Source: Ilyonectria destructans
Lineage: Eukaryota > Ascomycota > Sordariomycetes > Hypocreales > Nectriaceae
Assembly: GCA_020740775.1 (NCBI GenBank)
Contig: JAHEWK010000006.1
Location: forward strand, 2,294,001-2,358,000
DNA length: 64,000 nucleotides
Direction of reading: 5' to 3'
Below the pieces are notes generated by a model. The model saw nothing but the letters and a program-made list of their open reading frames with translations, was not told the origin of the DNA and ran no database searches. Position numbers and translations under genes: made by a program. This document shows positions 58,118 to 64,000 of this stretch, in pieces; the stretch's first letter is position 1, and every line of letters begins with the position of its first letter.

Positions 58118-59409
58118 ATGCGGAGCTCCAGAGTCTCCAGAGACGCAGCAAAGCTATTTGACCGCGTGTCGGAGCCGGTTTCACCCCCAAGGCGAACGAC
58201 GCGATCGTCCCTGGCACGGTTTGCCCTTGCGACTGCGAAAACAGAAGAGATCAAGTCCGAGATTCGCGACATTGAAGATGTTGTCGACCTTCCGGTCAGA
58301 AAGCGACGACGAGCCGATACGGTCAAGTCGGAGGGCCCATTATCGCCAAACGGGGTCAAGATAAAACACGTCAAAACCGAACAGATCAAGTCAGAATACA
58401 TCAAGTCCGAAGGCATCAAATCCGAAGCCATCGAAGACTCCCTCAGCTCCATCCCCTCGCCGCCCAAGGCTCCGCGCCGAGCCCGCAAACCCGCTCGAAA
58501 AGCCATCGACCCGTCGACCGGAGACACTACGATCGAACCACCGTCCGACTGGGAGGCCATGTACAACGTCGTAAGGAAGATGCGAGCACCTGGGGGCGCC
58601 GCGTACGGTGCTGCCGTCGATACCATGGGGTGTGAGCGGTTGGCAGATCAAAATGCTTCCCCCAAGGACCAACGGTACCATTCACTGGTGGCATTGATGC
58701 TATCAAGCCAAACAAAGGACACAGTCACTGCGGTAGTCATGAAGAGGCTCCAGACCGAGCTGCCGGCGTACAAACCTGGCGCGCCGGTTGGACTAAATCT
58801 CGACAATATGATTGCAGTAGAGCCAAACTTATTAAACCAGTCTATATGGGCAGTGGGATTTCACAATAACAAGACGAAGTATGTCGATCTAGATTGGACT
58901 GGAGCAACGGCTGACGATGCAGATATCTTAAGCAAACGGCCGAGATTCTTCGCGATAAATGGAACGGCGATATCCCCGACACGATCGAAGGGCTCACATC
59001 TCTACCCGGCGTGGGACCAAAGATGGCATACCTGTGCATGTCGGTTGCGTGGAACCGCACCGAGGGAATCGGTGTCGACGTGCATGTGCACCGGATCACG
59101 AACCTCTGGGGTTGGAACAAGACCAAGAACCCGGAAGAAACCCGCCACGCACTTCAATCCTGGTTGCCGCACGACCGATGGCGCGAAATCAACTCGTTGC
59201 TGGTCGGGCTGGGACAGGCGGTTTGCCTCCCTGTTGGGCGAAAGTGCGGTGAGTGCGAGCTAGGGTTCGAGGGGCTCTGCAAGGCGGCAGATCGGAAAAA
59301 GGTCTCTGAGGGACGGAGAATCAAGGCGGAGAAGGTTGAGGTTGAGGACGATGGCACGGCGGTCAAGCTGGAGGTTACACAAGACGTCGTGGTCAAGCAC
59401 GAGGAGTGA
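58118..59409 (+). CDS. NTH1: Endonuclease III homologue (DNA glycosylase/AP lyase)
   Basis: Two exons, 58118-58878 and 58923-59409, with a 44-nt intron (GTATGT...GCAG), the shortest in the window; 415 aa. The helix-hairpin-helix LPGVGPKMA contains the expected catalytic Lys287, and VDVHVHR supplies Asp306. The iron-sulfur cysteines are Cys355, Cys362, Cys365 and Cys373; the last spacing is seven residues rather than the five of the bacterial enzyme. The protein removes oxidised pyrimidines and cuts abasic sites in base-excision repair, in nucleus and usually mitochondria. The N-terminal ~150 residues are disordered with a basic cluster (RKRRR, 61-65) that could be a nuclear signal. Nine hydrophobic-Lys-X-Glu motifs flank the catalytic core (see findings). 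Confidence 0.93.
58385..58426 (+). repeat. In-frame 15-base repeat coding for IKSE-X
   Basis: Three successive near-identical 15-base units encode Ile-Lys-Ser-Glu plus one variable residue (residues 90-103 of the endonuclease III homologue); synonymous differences separate the copies. Confidence 0.85.
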
Positions 59410-60077
59410 GAATTTGACGGGTCAGTTGCAGCACTGTTGGCCATCCCACGGCCCTGCCGGCGGCACTAGCCGAGCGGAATTCAGTGGCTGGGCGGCGGAC
59501 CACGTAGCGAGCGCGACAGCGCTGTTGTTCGGATGGCGCCTTTAAATGCATGAATACCTGTTGATACCCTACTACTCCCTACTCAGCGTTGCGTCGTATT
59601 CCCGTTCCAGCGCGGTGCAGAGCGCAGCCAAGAGGGCGCTATTGTAGTCATGAGACGTGTGTCGTCAATTGAGCGGCGGCTCACGAGATCATGGCACCGA
59701 TACGATATCGGAGATAAGACGGGGTCCAAAAGGGTCACTGGAAACGGGTCCTAGAACACGTAATCAGGCAGTGCCTTGTCATGAGTTCATCATTTCATCG
59801 AGTCAGACGTTGTCACCGGAAGGCCATTCACTGCGGACTGCGCTTGGTTATGTGTTAAAAAGAATCAATTCAGAACCCGGCTATCGGGTGATTGCCAAAG
59901 ATGCCCAGTACGCCAACGCAAAACACCCACTGCTGAATAGAATACAACGGCGGAAAACGCCTCTCAGCTCCGGTAGATCCCTGCCCCATATCTCGTCATT
60001 ACGTCGTGGTCGTCAAAGTTTCCGTCTGAAGCCATGGAGCGACGCCAAACTCCAGCTTCTGGGGGTTCGTGATCTCG
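59410..60077. other. Tail-to-tail spacer
   Basis: It lies between the 3' ends of the endonuclease III and AN1 genes. A 145-codon plus frame (59657-60094) runs into the antisense of AN1 exon 2 and has no family resemblance. Confidence 0.5.
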
Positions 60078-60353
60078 TCATACGCCCCGGATAACCTGGG
60101 TGCGCTCGGACTCGAGCTGCGCAGCGTTTCGCTCGTGGGACTGTTTCTTGCACTATCGGTAGATTAGCAACCGTGGTTGAGAGAGAATGGGGACTTGAGT
60201 GTTGCTCACGTCCTCGAGTCCGGTGCACTTGTGGTCCTCTAGAAGGCGGTGCTTGCCGCAGAAATGTCCCTGGCAAAAGGTGCAGTCTCCGACGATTCGC
60301 TGAGCGGGCTCACGGCACTGGCTGGCGGTGCAACGGATTCGCTTGGGAGGCAT
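60078..60353 (-). CDS. AN1-type zinc-finger protein
   Basis: Two exons, 60353-60210 and 60152-60078, with a 57-nt intron (GTGAGC...gctaat...GATAG); 72 aa. Nearly the whole protein is one AN1 finger: Cys8-X4-Cys13, Cys24-X2-Cys27, Cys32-X2-His35, His41-X-Cys43. The end (CKKQSHERNAAQLESERT, from exon 2) is a charged helix. AN1 fingers occur in proteins linked to ubiquitin, proteasome and stress responses; this small stand-alone version has no A20 or ubiquitin-like domain, so its partner is unknown. A TATAAA lies 238 bp upstream on the coding strand (60596-60591). Confidence 0.85.
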
Positions 60354-60590
60354 GGTTGCGAGGTTGGTGGATTGGTGGTGGAGAGTTGGTGGTGGAGAGA
60401 TTGATGGGGTGATGAGGTTGAGACGGTGAGATGTAAGGTAGTGAGAGTGTCGAGAGCGACGGGAGATCGACCGAGTTTGTTGGTGATGCAGTGACGAGGC
60501 TCAGAAGTCGGTGGAAAGCAAAGGACCAAGGTTCATACGACACAACCAAGAATGCGTCAGCGGCAAGGCGAAGACGGGGACCGTGATTGC

Positions 60591-60596
60591 TTTATA
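60591..60596 (-). promoter_or_regulatory. TATAAA motif upstream of AN1 gene
   Basis: A perfect TATAAA on the minus strand 238 bp before the AN1 start codon. The position would allow a long 5' leader; a function is not proven. Confidence 0.3.
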
Positions 60597-61420
60597 AGGA
60601 GACGAGGAGGCTGATGAATGAATCATGCTGGGTGGAGACCTAAACAAGACCCGGTCGGTTCGCCTCCCAGACAGCCCAGCTCGCAGGAGTGTCCAAGCCT
60701 CGGAGCGTTCAGGGTACTTTGCACTTTGGACGGAGTACTCTGTACGGGACTGGACTATCACATAACACGGGACCAACATGACAGGCCTAGCCAGACCAGC
60801 CCAGCCAGACCAGCCCCAGCCAAAGCGGCAGGGCGGCGCCAAATTGACCCAATTTCCTCCCCCCCCTCCCTCATGCTCTCCAGCCTCCGCCCTCTCTCCG
60901 CTGGCCGCTTGCGCTGCGACGCCTGGGTTTCGCCGGAGCAGAAGCCCGTGGAAACACGCCCCCCAGGCGACCCAGGCGTCCCAGGCGACCCCGGGGCGGG
61001 CCACTTTTACCCGCCGAGGTTCCTCGACTGGAATGGTCTGTCCGGGCCCGGGGGGCTCCATGGAGGAGGCAAAGGCCGCGAGGCTCCGAAAGCGGTGGAG
61101 GCGACGCCGCGATGGCTGAGGGTTTGGGACGGTATGTCGATCAGAGGACGGCCAGCCCGAGGCGCCTGTCAAGCGGACACGAGGGAATATGCAAGTGAGG
61201 CGAGTGAGACGAACATGACAGACAGGTATGTACGAAGTATACAGTATGTATGTCACAGACTCACTATGTCTTGGGTCAGTCTGGGGTCTCGGGTTGCAGA
61301 CTCGCAGGGCCTCGGGCTCTTATCGCGCAGGTGCAGCCAGCAGGGACCGTGATGGTCTCTGGCGCGGCTGGCGCTCTTCTGGCCGTCGTCCACGTAGACG
61401 GTTCCCTGCCTGGCTGCTCT

Positions 61421-61451
61421 GGGCTCTGGGCTCTGGGCTCTGGGCTCTGGG
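61421..61451 (+). repeat. GGGCTCT heptamer repeat (five G3 tracts)
   Basis: Five GGG runs separated by CTCT at an exact 7-base period. This satisfies the usual G-quadruplex pattern on the plus strand. Confidence 0.9.
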
Positions 61452-62616
61452 CTCGTCTGGAACTAGTGCTGCCGCCTGGCTTGGATGTGCTTGGATGTGC
61501 TTGGGCGTGCTTGGTCGTGCCGCCGGGCCTGGCGGTTCCCGGGACTCCCATGTCGTAGTCGATTGACGGGGCTCCCATGCGCTGGGATCGCCCCCCAACA
61601 AGCTGGTTCGTGCTGGTTCGTGCTGCGCTCGGCATGCTGCATCTTCGGCAGCCAATCGATCCCACCATGTCTCCAGACGCCCAGACCTGACTTTGTTGTC
61701 GCTCACAGCTGGGGACGGACAGGGCCAGCCCAGCCTGGATGCGCCTCGATGCCGCGGCCATCCCACCCTCGCAGCAGCGCCAACGCCGCGACTCAGGCGC
61801 CTACATGCAACGGCGCCATCTACGGCCGGTTTCCGTTGCGTTTGCCCATGAGTAACCGATGCGCTCATGGCAAGCGGACGGATGTGGGGGTATTTGTCTG
61901 CGAAGAATGACGCGAGAGCCATGAGTCCGCTCGTCAATGGCGGGACAATGCGGAAGCTCACAAGGTCAGTCGAGTGAGATAGCACCACCATCCGAAACTG
62001 GAAGCCAACCACGGCTGTCACGATCTGGGCATCATGAGCTGTTTGCAGCCGATCTCTGCCCAATGGGGTGGGATGACGGTGGCCTCAACATAATCTGCAT
62101 CGCCCTTAAATAGGCCTTCTGCATGTATGCGAGTAGACGTCCAACATGACGGCTGATCGGTTGTCTGATATTCCATCCTCGCTCCCGGCCGTGGTCATCG
62201 CTCCTGCCACCGGAGTCGCCCGGCATATTTCAACCACCTCCGACCACAACTCCGGGATATCCGCATCCGGACCTCCGGCTTAATGAATTGTGTAACATCA
62301 AAAATGGCCAAGGCGAGACCAAGCTGTGAGCTCAAGCTGTGAGGTCAAGCTGGCCGAGAACCACGTGCTATTTACCCATCGCTTGGTGTTGGTGCTGTAG
62401 TCCGCCCTCCTGCAATCTTGGGTTGCGGATCCTCATTCAGCGTAGCGTAGCGTGCGTGTCACCTTGCCTCCTGTAGATGACTCCCGGCTATTCTTCATGC
62501 CAACTGGGGAAACTCTGGCTATCAATCACATCCAGCGGTGAGTCTTTGGCCCTGAACTGCAGCCAAGCCCCCTATTGCGGTCCATCGCTCAATCCTCAAA
62601 CATCCCCCACCAAGCC

Positions 62617-62700
62617 GACCATCGACCACCGACTATCGACCACCGACTATCGACCACCGACTATCGACCACCGACTATCGACCACCGACCACCGACCAAC
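62617..62700 (+). repeat. 14-base minisatellite (GACTATCGACCACC)
   Basis: Four exact copies start at 62631, 62645, 62659 and 62673, preceded by one variant copy and followed by decayed GACCACC units. Confidence 0.9.
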
Positions 62701-62993
62701 CGACCACCTGACCTAACCCCCAAACCCACTCCCACTGACCCAGTCTCTATCTGGATACTGCCCCTGAACCTGTCCCCCAATGAGCCCGTGTTACCGTATC
62801 AGCCGCCGACCAAACACCTGTGCTCAAGGATCCATCCAGCACACTACGTACAAACTCCCGATGATACAATACAGCCTCCCTCACGTAAAAAGAATGCCCT
62901 AGCCTGATTTACTAACTAATCAAACCACTCTCCAGCTGTACCCACTTACCCCGCCTGCCCCATAATCCATTCCCATCATCCAAAATAATTAAC

Positions 62994-63003
62994 AAAAAGA
63001 AAA
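62994..63003 (-). terminator. RNA polymerase III terminator of tRNA-His
   Basis: On the minus strand TTTTCTTTTT begins 8 bases after the last base of the tRNA, as expected for a Pol III stop. Confidence 0.75.
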
Positions 63004-63010
63004 CCCGAGT

Positions 63011-63099
63011 GCGGCCTGTGAGAATCGAACTCACGTCGCCAGTGAATTGAGGAGTTGTTAGTCCACAAACTGGTATACTGACCACTATACTAAGGCCGC
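63011..63099 (-). tRNA. tRNA-His (GTG) with 18-nt intron
   Basis: The 7-bp acceptor stem GCGGCCT/AGGCCGC pairs perfectly; the D arm TAGTATAGTGGTCAGTATA closely resembles fungal tRNA-His; the anticodon stem CCAGT/ACTGG encloses TTGTGG with anticodon GTG (63066-63064). An 18-nt intron (63062-63045) sits at the canonical place one base after the anticodon. The T arm is GTGAG-TTCGATT-CTCAC. CCA is not encoded. The extra 5' G required for tRNA-His would be added after transcription, although the genomic base at -1 (63100) is also G. Confidence 0.95.
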
Positions 63100-64000
63100 C
63101 TAGTGTCTTGTTGTTAAAGATTTGGATGATATTTAATCATATAAGGGCAGGGAGGTGGCTGGGAGCGATATTGGGCGATATTGGCGGGAGACGGGCGACG
63201 GGTGGGTTTGAAGCGGATGTGGGTTGCTGATGGATTTGGAAGGTACGGAAGTACTACTAGGACGCACCTGACGCTTTCTGCAGGTGTTGTGGTGAGAGAA
63301 TTCAGTGTTGCAAATTTGCGTGCTGGATGGGTGTGATCGCGCGCTGGGTGGTGGTAGGCGCTATCGCAATGCCACAAGTGGTCACAGTTCAGTCGCGAAA
63401 TTCCCACACTTGCAGAATACCATTCACAGATGAAGGTAGAGTATTCCAGTTCCGGAAATTCATAAGGCCTGTCCGATATTGATTTTATTTTAGCTGTCTG
63501 TGTTTGGTTATAGGGTGCTAGATGGACACTGCGCCCGACTGTAAATATTCTGCTCCTCATTCCGCATCAACCACTCTGGCTCTTGTCCGACTGGGCTTTG
63601 TCCGCGAGGGTATGATGAACGGTGGGCCAAAGAAGTGACGAAATTTCTGCAAACAGTGGGCTGGACCTCTTGGTGCTTTGGATTGTTATTTACGTTTGAC
63701 TGGAGGCCCATCACTTCAAAGTTCGGCCGGAATACCGTTAGCATTCCTCAAAAACACAGAAAATTCGAGTGTGCTCTTCGACACTGAAATCAATTTGGTT
63801 ACACAGTACCGCAGTTGGCTAATGCATCTTTCCACCTGATTTTCCCAGATTAGATGATATTTGAGTATTGCTACTCACACACACCTATTGCTACTTGCAT
63901 ATGCAACTCCTAAAGTCTAAGAATTCCAATGCGCACACTAGGTACTAGTTTTCCCAGAGCTTTCTAAAGGGTTGTACCGGTATTCGAATAGCAATATTCT
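63100..64000. other. Right-edge region without recognised gene
   Basis: A/T-richer than most of the window. A 148-codon minus frame (63114-63560) begins right next to the tRNA promoter and resembles no family. Any gene here would have to lie mostly outside the window. Confidence 0.45.

Larger units (their letters stand above)
60354..63010. other. Gene-free, repeat-rich region
   Basis: No gene is recognised. The stretch is G/C-rich and carries several simple repeats (GCCAGACCAGCCC near 60790, CCAGGCGA near 60960, the GGGCTCT and 14-base repeats listed separately). The long frames on both strands (up to 251 codons) overlap one another, contain these repeats and are not believed. Confidence 0.5.

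Noticed and set aside
60501..61256. 251-codon minus-strand frame in the repeat-rich region
   Set aside because: It overlaps a 244-codon frame on the other strand, has low-complexity Gly/Ala/Trp runs, and would start far from any promoter signal.
63805..63855. tRNA-like words (GCAGTTGGCTAATGCATCTT)
   Set aside because: It resembles a D arm only; there is no matching acceptor stem, anticodon stem or T arm.

Overview
The window is nuclear chromosomal DNA from a filamentous ascomycete (Pezizomycotina; the gene set and intron style fit Sordariomycetes, possibly Hypocreales, but the species cannot be read from sequence alone). Reasons: nearly every gene is monocistronic, most carry short introns (44-159 nt) with GTRNGT-like donors and ctaac/ctgac branch sites, and the products are typical fungal housekeeping proteins. 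I see no transposon, rRNA, CRISPR array or biosynthetic gene cluster. I rebuilt the multi-exon genes by hand; all exon sums are multiples of three.

Layout. 1-1826: 3' part of an Mdm1-type sorting nexin. 4172-6220 (-): septation-associated Uds1-domain protein. 6.2-12.2 kb: long gene-free stretch. 12221-14335 (+): leukotriene A4 hydrolase-type aminopeptidase, converging on a small DUF952 protein (14397-14799, -). 15911-16405 (+): a small two-exon gene that reads as the telomere-capping CST subunit Ten1, alone in an otherwise empty 5 kb. 20284-25508 (+): kinesin-3 (UncA/KIF1A type). 25.5-32.4 kb: a 6.9 kb gene-free region ending in a pyrimidine-rich leader before a LaeA-like methyltransferase (32418-33873, +). 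34295-35083 (-): DUF985 cupin. 36217-37478 (+): mitochondrial protease Oma1. 38019-38432 (+): one-domain cytochrome b5. 39278-40903 (+): PLP-dependent decarboxylase. 41165-41425 (-): DUF2462/UPF0390 protein. 41918-44513 (-): Scy1-like pseudokinase. 45952-47763 (+): unrecognised acidic/basic protein. 48353-50953 (-): mitochondrial aconitase, probably the Aco2/homocitrate type. 51415-54743 (-): nucleoporin Nup85. 56094-57488 (+): glutathione-dependent formaldehyde dehydrogenase. 58118-59409 (+): endonuclease III homologue. 60078-60353 (-): AN1 zinc-finger protein. 60.4-63.0 kb: tandem-repeat-rich gene-free DNA. 63011-63099 (-): intron-containing tRNA-His.

The genes do not form one pathway. Loose themes are mitochondrial function (Oma1, aconitase, possibly an aminopeptidase isoform), intracellular traffic (kinesin-3, Scy1-like, Mdm1, Nup85) and genome maintenance (Ten1, Nth1). 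The points most worth a second look are the hidden TEN1 gene, nine sumoylation-type motifs flanking the Nth1 catalytic core, the possible dual start of the aminopeptidase, and the LaeA-like gene with its very long upstream region and a frame-neutral intron inside the cofactor-binding domain.
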